Shown here: positions 1 to 6,674 of the stretch, in pieces | Position numbering within the stretch: the stretch's first letter is position 1 | Layout: each line of letters begins with the position of its first letter | Source: Candidatus Woesearchaeota archaeon | GTDB taxonomy: Archaea; Nanobdellota; Nanobdellia; Woesearchaeales; GW2011-AR4 | Assembly (NCBI GenBank): GCA_030751755.1 | Contig: JASMFO010000008.1 | Location: 1 to 8,775 of the forward strand | Reading direction: 5' to 3' | DNA: 8,775 bases | Program-made: the position numbers and the translations under genes | Notes under the pieces: generated by a model | What the model was told of the DNA's origin: nothing | Databases searched by the model: none | Seen by the model: only the letters and a program-made list of their open reading frames with translations

Positions 1-303
1 TTTGGCGAAAGAATAAGAAGAGCCGGGAAAAGAAGGGCCAAAAGAAAGCTTGAGTTTGAGAAAGAGAAGTTAAAGCTGGAAGAGAAAAAGGAAAAGCTGG
101 AAGAGAAAAGAGCAAAGAAAGGGTCAGTGATAAGATCTTTCAAACATTTTGGCGAAAGAATAAGAAGAGCCGGGGAAAGAAGGGCCAAAAGAAAGCTTGA
201 GTTTGAGAAAGAGAAGTTAAAGCTGAAAGAGAAGAAAGAGAAGTTAAAGCTGGAAGAGAAAAAGGAAAAGCTGGAAGAGAAAAGAGCAAAGAAAGGGTCG
301 GTG
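1..303 (+). repeat. In-frame tandem duplication with 147-base offset
   Basis: Bases 1-129 recur at 148-303. The offset is 147 bases (49 codons) at the left end and 174 at the right, because the second copy has gained 27 bases (223-249, nine codons of LKEKK type). Outside that insertion I count two substitutions (28 versus 175, and 126 versus 300). Both copies are in frame. The near-identity indicates a recent duplication. The window opens inside the first copy, so more units may lie upstream. Confidence 0.9.
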
Positions 304-2430
304 GGAAAATGCAGAAGGTTGATTGACAGGGGCTATAGGGCATTGGATAAATCCAGGATAGGCAAGGCTGATAAAATATATGCAGATATTATGGAAAGGT
401 ACATCAATCTTCCAAGCGAGAGAAAGGTGGAAATTTTCAAAGGAATTAATTCTTTTTACAAGAGCTTATTGCTGAGAAAACAGCAGTTAAAATATGAGGA
501 AAGTGAAAGGAAGAGGAAGGAAGAAGAGGAAATTAAAAGGAAAGAATCAGAGCGTGAAAATAAGGAAAAGTCTAAACAGGAAGATAAAGCAAGAAGGGAG
601 AAATTAAAAGAAGATGAAAGAAAAAGGAAAAGAAAGCTGATAGAAGAAAACAGAAAGCAAAGAAGGAAAAAAGTCTTTAATTTCTTCCATAATCTTGGGC
701 TGGTCAAAACAGAGAAAGAGAAAAGAGAAATTGAGAGGAATAAACAAAAAGAAAGAAAGTGTAAAGAGCTTGAGAGGAAGAAAGAGCAACAGCAGAGGAA
801 GAAAGAAGAGGAAGAAAAAAAGAAGAATAAATTAGAAGAAGAAAGACAAAGGGAGCGGGAGATAAAAAGAAGGGAAGAGGAAAATACACAAAGACAGCTG
901 CAAGAAAAAACACAAAAAGAGATTGAAAAGAAGAGACAAGAAGAAGATCTAAAAAAACAAAAAGAGCTGGAGATAAAAAGAAGGGAAGAGGAAAGGATAA
1001 GAAAACAGCAAGAGAGAAAAAGAAGAGAATTTGAAGAGAAAAAACATAAAGAAGAAGCAAAGAAACAAAAAGAGCTGGAGATAAAAAGAAAAGAAGCAGA
1101 GGAAAGGAGAAAAGAAAAAGAGAAAGAAAGAAAATTAGAGGAAATAAAAGCGCTGGAAGAAAACATAAATGGAAAAAATGCCGGGGTTAATAAATTAAAA
1201 GAAAAAATAAAGAAAACTCTTTCTGCCAAGAATGTTGCTGCAAATGAAATCTCCAGAGTGGAGAAAGATATTAGAGGATTGAAAAATGAAAAAAATATCA
1301 TATTTAAGGTCTATAACGAGGATGCTGGCAGCAAGAAACAGCTTGATGATGAGCGCAGAAACAGACTATTTGAATGGAGAAAGAATTATGATGCCAAACT
1401 AAAAGAAAAGAACCATATTAAAAAGGACGTCAAGCAGGAATATGACAATGAAGTAAAAAATCTTGAAAGCGAGCTTGAGGGATTAAGCCATGAAGACAGG
1501 GCAGAGCAGGAAAAATGGAAAAGATTGGAATTAAAGGCAAAATACAAGCTTGGAGAAAAGGAAAGGGAAAAGACAATAAAAGGGGAAATTAAAGACCTTC
1601 AAACTGAAAAGAGAGGGGTAGAGAAAGAATTTAACGAGAAAAAGAAAGGCTTTGAAAAAGGAGTTGCAGGCAAAGACTTGATACAAAGACAAAAATACCT
1701 TGATGACCTCATAAGAGGATATGAAAATGATATTGAGGAGCTAAAGAAAAAGATTAGCACTAATGAAAGGGCATTGGAAAGGTATGAGAGCAACATTGAA
1801 AAATTAGAGCAGGAAAAAGAACACGCAAAATCCGCAGTAATGGACATAAAGAAAGAATTGGGAGGAATAAATTATCTGGCGTCATTCTTTAAATTTGCAA
1901 AAAAAGCAGAGCCTGAGGAAAAAGAGATATTGAAGGAAGCAGAGGAAGACAAGCAGAAAGAATTTGAAAAAAAGAAACAGGAAGAAGATCTGGAAAGGAA
2001 GGAAACTGGGGAGAAGAAAAAGCAAGAAGGAAAAGAAGAAAAATATGACTTGGAAAAGAGCTTAAAAGAGCTTGGAGAGATTTCTGAACAAAGAAAGAAA
2101 GAGAAGAAACCAAATATTATAAGAAAAGTCTTCGGACTGGCATATCCAACTATAAGGGTAAAGAAAGAGAAGGAAACTGAGCAGCCAGAAGAAGCAAAGG
2201 CAAAGATATATCTCAAGAGAATACTTAAGGGCAAAAGCAGGGCATTCCTCAAATGCCACAAATTATTGTCAATAGCGGATAAAGCACTGCAAAATGAAGA
2301 TATTCCAAAAGCAAAGAAACTTTATTTAAAATCCAGAAGCATGTACATTAAACTTGAATATCTGGAGAGGAAAGAAATATACGCCGATCTTACTGCAATT
2401 TATAACAAACTTAGAAAGGGCGGAAAGTAA
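1..2430 (+). CDS. Long Lys/Glu-rich coiled-coil protein, 5' end outside window
   Basis: The reading frame is open from base 1 to the TAA at 2428-2430 (809 visible codons), so the gene begins upstream. The GTG at 127 is internal: the preceding codons encode a near-copy of what follows it. The protein is dominated by K, E, R and Q heptad-like sequence typical of long coiled coils. Two related ~55-residue helical segments flank the coil, at bases 307-471 and 2251-2427. Both begin with KC, share an AD-K/A-x-x-LY pattern and end in a Y-x-x-L helix, resembling TPR-like hairpins. F-rich patches interrupt the coil near 667-726, 1861-1930 and 2110-2175. No membrane segment or signal peptide is visible in this part. 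I do not recognise a named family. A structural or scaffolding role (cytoskeletal, surface or chromosome-associated) is only a guess. Confidence is high for the gene, low for function. Confidence 0.85.
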   Translation, partial: FGERIRRAGKRRAKRKLEFEKEKLKLEEKKEKLEEKRAKKGSVIRSFKHFGERIRRAGERRAKRKLEFEKEKLKLKEKKEKLKLEEKKEKLEEKRAKKGSVGKCRRLIDRGYRALDKSRIGKADKIYADIMERYINLPSERKVEIFKGINSFYKSLLLRKQQLKYEESERKRKEEEEIKRKESERENKEKSKQEDKARREKLKEDERKRKRKLIEENRKQRRKKVFNFFHNLGLVKTEKEKREIERNKQKERKCKELERKKEQQQRKKEEEEKKKNKLEEERQREREIKRREEENTQRQLQEKTQKEIEKKRQEEDLKKQKELEIKRREEERIRKQQERKRREFEEKKHKEEAKKQKELEIKRKEAEERRKEKEKERKLEEIKALEENINGKNAGVNKLKEKIKKTLSAKNVAANEISRVEKDIRGLKNEKNIIFKVYNEDAGSKKQLDDERRNRLFEWRKNYDAKLKEKNHIKKDVKQEYDNEVKNLESELEGLSHEDRAEQEKWKRLELKAKYKLGEKEREKTIKGEIKDLQTEKRGVEKEFNEKKKGFEKGVAGKDLIQRQKYLDDLIRGYENDIEELKKKISTNERALERYESNIEKLEQEKEHAKSAVMDIKKELGGINYLASFFKFAKKAEPEEKEILKEAEEDKQKEFEKKKQEEDLERKETGEKKKQEGKEEKYDLEKSLKELGEISEQRKKEKKPNIIRKVFGLAYPTIRVKKEKETEQPEEAKAKIYLKRILKGKSRAFLKCHKLLSIADKALQNEDIPKAKKLYLKSRSMYIKLEYLERKEIYADLTAIYNKLRKGGK
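859..1100 (+). repeat. Three degenerate 36-37 codon coiled-coil repeats
   Basis: The codons for EIKRR recur starting at 859, 970 and 1078, spacings of 111 and 108 bases. The second and third copies share a longer stretch encoding KKQKELEIKR (from about 952 and 1060). This is repeat growth inside the coiled-coil gene and is older than the duplication at its left end. Confidence 0.7.
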
Positions 2431-2480
2431 AACATTATTTCTAAATCAAAATTAATAAGTATTTTATATTAATCAGATTA

Positions 2481-2490
2481 TTTTTATAAC
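2481..2490 (+). promoter_or_regulatory. Probable archaeal TATA box for the DRG GTPase gene
   Basis: TTTTTATAAC is centred about 30 bases before the ATG at 2516, the position expected for a leaderless or very short-leader archaeal transcript. The 85-base gap 2431-2515 otherwise contains only AT-rich sequence with T runs that could also end transcription of the coiled-coil gene. Confidence 0.55.
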
Positions 2491-2515
2491 ATTATGATTA
2501 ATTTATTCGATAAAA

Positions 2516-3643
2516 ATGGATAAGCCTGCTGTAGTTCAAAAAGAGAAAAAAGACTCTACTCTGGAGAAAATTAAGGAGCTAGAGGAACAAATATCAAAAA
2601 CAAAATACAATAAGAAAACGCAGCATGCCATTGGCTTGTACAAGGCGCAGGTTGCCAAGCTAAAAGAAAAGCAGCGTGCAAGATCAAAAGGAAAAAAGGG
2701 AGAAGGCTATGCTGTAAGGAAAACAGGCGATGGTACAGTAGTTCTGCTTGGTTTTCCATCTGTTGGAAAAAGCACATTGCTCAATGCTTTGACAAACGCT
2801 GATTCTCCTGTTGGAACTTATGCCTTTACAACATTAACAGTTATTCCAGGGATTTTAAACTATAAGTATGCAAAGATACAGGTCTTAGATGTACCCGGAG
2901 TTGTACGTGGCGCTGCTGCAGGCACTGGCCGCGGCAAAGAGGTTTTGGCTGTCATAAGAAATGCTGACCTTATTTTATTTCTGATAGATGTTTTCCATCC
3001 AGAACATTTTGATGTGTTAAAGAAAGAGGTTTATGATGCTGATGTCAGGATAAATCAGAAATTTCCTGATGTTAAAATCATAAAGACAGCAAGAGGCGGC
3101 ATAAACATAGGAACAACAGTAAGATTAACAAAAATAGGCAAGAAAACTGCTGAGGACATACTAAAGGAATTCAAGATAAATAATGCCAATGTTGTAATTA
3201 GGGAAGACATAAATGCAGACCAGATGATAGATGTCATTGAGGGCAATAAAGCATATTTACCGGCAATAGTTGTCTTAAACAAGATTGATATGGTGGGTAA
3301 GGAGGAATTAAACAATATTAAAAATAAAATAAAGCCCGATTTATGCGTTTCTGCTGAGAAAAATATAGGTGTTGAGGATCTAAAGGAACTGATTTATAAA
3401 AAACTAAAAATTATTAGGATATACCTCAAGGAATTCAATAAAAAGGCTGATATGGAAGAGCCTTTGATAATGTGGCAAGGCTGTACATTAAAGGATTTAT
3501 GCCTTAAATTGCACAAGGATTTTGTGGATAAGTTTAAGTTTGCCAAAGTCTGGGGACATTCCTCTAAGTTTCCAGGCCAGAAAATTGTAAAATTAGATCA
3601 TGTACTGCAGGATAAAGATATAGTAGAGTTAAGGATGAACTAA
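2516..3643 (+). CDS. DRG-family (OBG-related) GTPase with TGS domain
   Basis: This 375-residue protein has the full GTPase motif set: P-loop GFPSVGKST (79-87), a switch I region with AFTTLTVIPG (103-112), G3 DVPG (125-128), G4 NKID (255-258) and G5 SAE (279-281). A basic helical N-terminus (1-65) precedes the G domain, and an S5D2L-like insertion (about 165-240) interrupts it. A TGS domain follows (about 298-374). This order and length match eukaryotic DRG1/DRG2 (about 365 residues) and their archaeal relatives, which are translation-associated GTPases thought to act on stalled ribosomes. The start is supported by a TATA-like element 30 bases upstream. No DFRP-like partner is adjacent. The neighbouring convergent gene ends one base after this stop codon. 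Bacterial Obg is excluded because there is no glycine-rich Obg fold and a TGS is present. Confidence 0.95.
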   Translation: MDKPAVVQKEKKDSTLEKIKELEEQISKTKYNKKTQHAIGLYKAQVAKLKEKQRARSKGKKGEGYAVRKTGDGTVVLLGFPSVGKSTLLNALTNADSPVGTYAFTTLTVIPGILNYKYAKIQVLDVPGVVRGAAAGTGRGKEVLAVIRNADLILFLIDVFHPEHFDVLKKEVYDADVRINQKFPDVKIIKTARGGINIGTTVRLTKIGKKTAEDILKEFKINNANVVIREDINADQMIDVIEGNKAYLPAIVVLNKIDMVGKEELNNIKNKIKPDLCVSAEKNIGVEDLKELIYKKLKIIRIYLKEFNKKADMEEPLIMWQGCTLKDLCLKLHKDFVDKFKFAKVWGHSSKFPGQKIVKLDHVLQDKDIVELRMN

Positions 3644-3644
3644 C

Positions 3645-4547
3645 TCATAACAAACTCTGCAAATACTCTTTTTTCGTTGCAAAACCATGTTTTTTCGCTA
3701 ATTTATCAATACCTTTTACGAAATTGCTTCCATATTGCGCTGCTTTTTTCTTGCGCCAAGCAAATTCTTTTTCCAGGCCAAAATCCTCTGCTATTTCCCT
3801 TAAAATTAATTTTTTATCGTTTTTATCTATTTTATACATAGGATTTACATTCATAGCCGCTTTTACTATATTTAAATCCATATAGGGTGTTTTTAATTCA
3901 ATGTTAAGGTGTTTTGCAATTTTATTGTCTCTCAATAAGTCTCTTAGATACATATTTTTCAGGCCGTTCCAGGATTCTTTATGGACTGCGGCAAAATCAT
4001 TATTCTTTAAAGCTTCTTCATGCCTTTGGTAGCCTGCAAATATTTCCTCTGTTCCTATTCCTCCAAGCAGTATCCTTATATTGTCTTTTAATGCTAATTG
4101 AGCTGTTGCATATATAACAGAGCCAACAGAAACCCATACAATCTCATCGGTTTGCAGTATTTTTATTGTTTCTTTGATTATATTTTCAAATTCTTCCAAT
4201 GTTAAGATTTTATATTTTAAATCGATGTTATATTTTTCTGCTATTTTTCTTGCATATTCTACGTCCTGAGAGTTTTCCAAGCCAATTGTAAAGCATGTAA
4301 AGTCATAGTTATGCTTTTTGCATATAAAAGCTATTAAGGTGCTGTCTACGCCGCCAGAGAACAATATACCAAACTTTCCTATGCTGTTTGCTCTTGAATC
4401 TATGGCTTCCCCTATCAATCCCTTAAGTTTTCTTTTTGCTCTTTCTTTATTAGTTTCTAAGCTATCGTAAGCAGTTTCTATAGAGGTTATGAATTTTTCC
4501 CATTCTTCTCTGCTTATTAAATTGTTTTCTTTGATGAAGATTTCCAT
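3645..4547 (-). CDS. Asparagine-synthase-like PP-loop ATP pyrophosphatase lacking the glutaminase domain
   Basis: This 300-residue protein matches the C-terminal synthetase domain of asparagine synthase (PF00733). The ATP-binding PP-loop is SGGVDS (64-69). A GGIGTEEIFAGYQRH segment (162-176) corresponds to the GxGxDExFxGY signature, TPYMDL (220-225) to the conserved TPFLD motif, and a basic KKKAAQYGS segment (266-274) follows. Enzymes of this fold adenylate a carboxylate and transfer nitrogen. The N-terminal Ntn glutaminase domain of AsnB is absent, and the well-placed promoter shows the gene is not simply truncated. Nitrogen may therefore come from free ammonia or a separate subunit, or the substrate may not be aspartate. 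It is transcribed divergently from the small gene at 4647 and convergently with the DRG GTPase gene. Family assignment is firm; the reaction is not. Confidence 0.88.
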   Translation of the reverse strand: MEIFIKENNLISREEWEKFITSIETAYDSLETNKERAKRKLKGLIGEAIDSRANSIGKFGILFSGGVDSTLIAFICKKHNYDFTCFTIGLENSQDVEYARKIAEKYNIDLKYKILTLEEFENIIKETIKILQTDEIVWVSVGSVIYATAQLALKDNIRILLGGIGTEEIFAGYQRHEEALKNNDFAAVHKESWNGLKNMYLRDLLRDNKIAKHLNIELKTPYMDLNIVKAAMNVNPMYKIDKNDKKLILREIAEDFGLEKEFAWRKKKAAQYGSNFVKGIDKLAKKHGFATKKEYLQSLL

Positions 4548-4565
4548 TCGATATTAGAAATAAGC

Positions 4566-4580
4566 GTATTTTAAAAAGTT
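4566..4580 (-). promoter_or_regulatory. BRE/TATA element of the PP-loop gene
   Basis: On the minus strand the sequence reads AACTTTTTAAAATAC. The TATA part is centred about 25 bases before the ATG at 4547, with an A-rich BRE-like stretch before it. This fits leaderless transcription and supports the chosen start. Confidence 0.65.
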
Positions 4581-4595
4581 TATCAATTATTCTAA

Positions 4596-4623
4596 TTTAG
4601 ATGCGTTTAGATAGATTTAAATA
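4596..4623 (+). repeat. 10-base phased TTTAGAT direct repeats next to a TATA box
   Basis: TTTAGAT starts at 4596 and again at 4606. A related TTTAAAT starts at 4616 and overlaps the TATA box. The 10-base phasing puts all three on one face of the helix, so a regulator could bind here, but the AT-rich context makes chance possible. Confidence 0.4.
4616..4623 (+). promoter_or_regulatory. TATA box of the small-protein/DUF371 unit
   Basis: TTTAAATA is centred about 27 bases before the ATG at 4647, as expected for a leaderless archaeal transcript. Together with the minus-strand element at 4566-4580 it makes this 99-base gap a divergent promoter. Confidence 0.65.
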
Positions 4624-4646
4624 ATGCAATTAAACTGATTATTAGA

Positions 4647-4895
4647 ATGGCTAAAAAAGAGACTGCAAGTAATGAAGAACAAATAGGATTTCATAAGGGT
4701 TCTCTAACAACTCTAGCAAAGGAAAGGGAGGAAATGCTGAGGATATTGCAGATAGTTGAACAATTAATGCAGATGCACATAAAATCATTAAAAGGGCTAG
4801 GAGTTGATTTGGAAAAAGCAGCAAAAGATATGAAAGGCTCTGCTCCTGCAAAAAAAGATACAAAGAAAAAACCAATAGAAGATATTTTAAAGTAG
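4647..4895 (+). CDS. Small helical protein of unknown function
   Basis: This 82-residue protein has a charged N-terminus, a long predicted amphipathic helix (about residues 20-60, rich in M, L, E and Q) and a lysine-rich tail (68-82). I do not recognise a characterised family. The helical core followed by a basic tail could suit a small scaffold or nucleic-acid-associated protein, but nothing shows this directly. The start is supported by a TATA box 27 bases upstream. The next gene begins 18 bases after this stop on the same strand, so co-transcription with the DUF371 gene is likely. A minus-strand frame covers the same region but has no promoter or family features. Confidence 0.75.
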   Translation: MAKKETASNEEQIGFHKGSLTTLAKEREEMLRILQIVEQLMQMHIKSLKGLGVDLEKAAKDMKGSAPAKKDTKKKPIEDILK

Positions 4896-4913
4896 ATTTT
4901 AATTCTTGTTGAT

Positions 4914-5342
4914 ATGGCATATTCATTTAATTGTGATGGGCATAGTAATATTACTGCTAGGCATAAGACTACATTGGAGTTTACAAAAGATGAAGAATTA
5001 GGCTTGGCGGGAGATTGCATTGTTGGTGTAAAAGCTGATTTTTCTTTGCAACAATTAAAAAAATTCATTAAAAAATTAAACAATAATAAGATTACAATAA
5101 TAATAGAAACAATGAATAATATCAATAATAATTCAAATGAAAAAATAGTTGAGAAAATTAATGCTGAGGTTAATCCAGGCTTTGATTCTGATAAAGAGAT
5201 GGTAATTAGGAAGAGCGACTTTATAGATGGAAGGACTTTTGCGATAAGGGCTGATAAGGCTTCAATTGATATTAACAAAAGGCTTATAGTATATCTTAAA
5301 GTGGGTGGAAAGATTAAGGTTGACATTATCACTCATCGATAG
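4914..5342 (+). CDS. DUF371 family protein
   Basis: The 142 residues follow the DUF371 (PF04027) pattern as I know it: GHSNITARHKTTLEFT (9-24), GDCIVGV (33-39), MVIRKSDFI (96-104) and RTFAIRADKA (107-116). The family is found mainly in archaea and has no assigned function. The conserved GH, GDC, RKS and RT-ADKA positions suggest a ligand-binding or catalytic pocket rather than a scaffold. Length is typical of a single-domain member. The middle (55-80) is Asn-rich with poorly conserved sequence, probably a surface loop. It lies 18 bases behind the small helical gene. A weak TATA-like ATTTTAA inside the end of that gene (about 4883-4889) could give it an extra promoter. Confidence 0.85.
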   Translation: MAYSFNCDGHSNITARHKTTLEFTKDEELGLAGDCIVGVKADFSLQQLKKFIKKLNNNKITIIIETMNNINNNSNEKIVEKINAEVNPGFDSDKEMVIRKSDFIDGRTFAIRADKASIDINKRLIVYLKVGGKIKVDIITHR

Positions 5343-5350
5343 TAAAGAAA

Positions 5351-5364
5351 GAAAAGTTTATAAA
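5351..5364 (+). promoter_or_regulatory. Strong BRE/TATA promoter of the HD hydrolase gene
   Basis: GAAAAGTTTATAAA combines a BRE-like GAAAAG with TTTATAAA (5357-5364), centred about 28 bases before the ATG at 5389. This is the best archaeal promoter in the window. The gene therefore starts its own transcription unit, separate from the DUF371 gene 46 bases upstream. Confidence 0.7.
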
Positions 5365-5388
5365 AGAAGTTTGATTCTATAATAGGTA

Positions 5389-6498
5389 ATGGCAAACCTA
5401 GAAGAAAGGGTGGCTGAAAGAATAGCTGAAGAGTTTCATGTGCCCAAAGTTATGACGGAAACACGCAGGAAACTATACGAAGGGAAACTGCTGACAATAG
5501 AAGAAGCAGAAGGCTTTTTAGGAGAAGGCACTTTTGAGGCATATTTTTATGCCCATACAGCTGTAGAAGGTTTATGGAGACGCTGCGGAAATGTAGCTAT
5601 TTCTCATATGGTTGAAGTTGGAGAAAGGGCAAATTCTCTTGATTTTGGCTTTGTGTATGTTATTGCTAATTTGCTGCACGATGCTATTGAAGATAAATCT
5701 AATGTTATTAAAGACGCGTACGAATGGGCAGAAGACATAAGGGCTAGATTTGGTAATGAAGCAGCAAGGAATGTTGCAACAATAACAAACCACTATGCTG
5801 TGCTTATTGAAGACATAGAAAGGATTACAATAGGAACTCCTGTAACAGGTTATACTAATAATATTCTGCTTGGAGTATTAGAATCTATGAGGGCAGATGC
5901 AGGAGAGAGTATAAGTACGAGATTTGAGAGACATTTTAGCATATTAGGGGGTATTATAAGGGAGCTGAATATTGATGAAATTAATAAGAAAATAAGCAGA
6001 GACAATAGGTATTCCATATTTGATGAAATGACGTCAAGGGCATACGGATTGTACATAGCGGATATTTTTGCTGATGCTCGTGAGAGGCATGAGGCGGGTG
6101 AGGAAAGGTATGATGTGGTAGTAATAGTAAAGGCAATAGACAACATAGATAATCTCAGGACAATGGGGCTTGATGTACCCGTCATGGAAAAAACATTGGG
6201 CAAGATCGAGACATTCTTAAGGCTTGCTGAAGAATTTAAGGGCTACCTTTCTTCAATGGGAGAGGAAAATGAGAGATTTTTAACTGTCTATGGTGCATTA
6301 AAAGAGCAGTTTGTTGAGCAAACAATAGCGCGAAGACTTGCGGCAGGGCTCTTAAATGACTCAAGGTATGGCCATACATTATCTTATCTTGATGGAAGAA
6401 TAAATGATTATACCACTAGATTCGGCATAGATCCTGTGCCTATTGCAAAAAGGCTGCAGGAGCAGACAAGACCTTTGGATTTTGAAGGGGTTAGGTAA
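5389..6498 (+). CDS. HD-domain protein resembling the (p)ppGpp hydrolase half of RelA/SpoT
   Basis: This 369-residue protein carries the hydrolase signature of RelA/SpoT homologues. R64-R65-C-G leads to H73, then HDAIED (97-102) and KAIDNIDNLRT (248-258). Against the hydrolase domain of Streptococcus Rel as I recall it, R64, H73, H97-D98, E101-D102, D251 and N255 match R44, H53, H77-D78, E81-D82, D144 and N148. The 24-residue H-to-HD spacing is identical. The known reaction of such domains is Mn-dependent removal of the 3' pyrophosphate from (p)ppGpp. The HD-to-D distance is 153 residues rather than about 66, so an insertion of roughly 87 residues lies within 103-247. A ~110-residue helical C-terminal region (260-369) is unassigned. 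No synthetase domain is fused; a candidate is the next gene. No signal peptide or membrane segment is visible. Confidence 0.8.
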   Translation: MANLEERVAERIAEEFHVPKVMTETRRKLYEGKLLTIEEAEGFLGEGTFEAYFYAHTAVEGLWRRCGNVAISHMVEVGERANSLDFGFVYVIANLLHDAIEDKSNVIKDAYEWAEDIRARFGNEAARNVATITNHYAVLIEDIERITIGTPVTGYTNNILLGVLESMRADAGESISTRFERHFSILGGIIRELNIDEINKKISRDNRYSIFDEMTSRAYGLYIADIFADARERHEAGEERYDVVVIVKAIDNIDNLRTMGLDVPVMEKTLGKIETFLRLAEEFKGYLSSMGEENERFLTVYGALKEQFVEQTIARRLAAGLLNDSRYGHTLSYLDGRINDYTTRFGIDPVPIAKRLQEQTRPLDFEGVR

Positions 6499-6674
6499 GG
6501 ATAAAATTACGACTTATAGTCTATTTCTGTTTTGGGGTTACTATAAAAACGAAATGTATAAATACTAATCTAATCAGATTTATATAAATTATATATATTT
6601 TGGTAATTTCAGTTTGTTGAAAATTAATTCATCATTTTATAGTGGTAAAAAATAGAAAAGCTTAAATACTATAA
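6499..6674. other. Promoter-rich intergenic region between hydrolase-like and synthetase-like genes
   Basis: No coding frame is convincing here. The gap contains several TATA-like elements: CTATAAAAAC (6541-6550), GAAATGTATAAATAC (6551-6565), a perfect 12-base palindrome ATTTATATAAAT (6578-6589), an alternating TA run (6588-6599), and the element at 6655-6668. It is unusually long for this compact window. It may hold an untranslated leader, a small RNA or operator sites for the downstream gene; none can be proven by eye. Confidence 0.5.
6655..6668 (+). promoter_or_regulatory. BRE/TATA element that argues for the start at 6693
   Basis: GAAAAGCTTAAATA has the same BRE plus TATA design as the element before the HD gene. 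Its TATA centre is only about 10 bases before the ATG at 6675 but about 28 bases before the in-frame ATG at 6693. If it is the active promoter, transcription starts near 6690 and translation at 6693. Confidence 0.55.

Noticed and set aside
127..129. GTG as the start of the coiled-coil gene
   Set aside because: The frame is open upstream to base 1 and encodes a duplicated copy of the sequence after it, so the GTG is an internal Val codon.
859..1100. CRISPR-like array
   Set aside because: The repeats are degenerate, in frame and encode coiled-coil sequence; there are no unique spacers of constant length.
456..1301. Long minus-strand frame of 281 codons inside the coiled-coil gene
   Set aside because: It encodes S/F/L-rich sequence that is the mirror of Lys/Glu codons; no promoter and no domain features. 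The same holds for the other minus-strand frames under 1-2430.
3408..3640. TGS domain of the DRG GTPase as a missing piece of the split RSH system
   Set aside because: TGS is a normal C-terminal part of DRG proteins. The gene lies nearly 2 kb from the HD gene, with other units between, so the link is coincidental.
4691..5332. Minus-strand frame of 213 codons opposite the small gene and the DUF371 gene
   Set aside because: The plus strand carries a clear DUF371 signature and a placed promoter; the minus frame has no recognisable motif.
6509..6519. GACTTATAGTC hairpin as a terminator after the HD gene
   Set aside because: The stem is only four base pairs and the following T run is broken; archaeal termination usually needs just T-rich DNA, so no specific site can be claimed.
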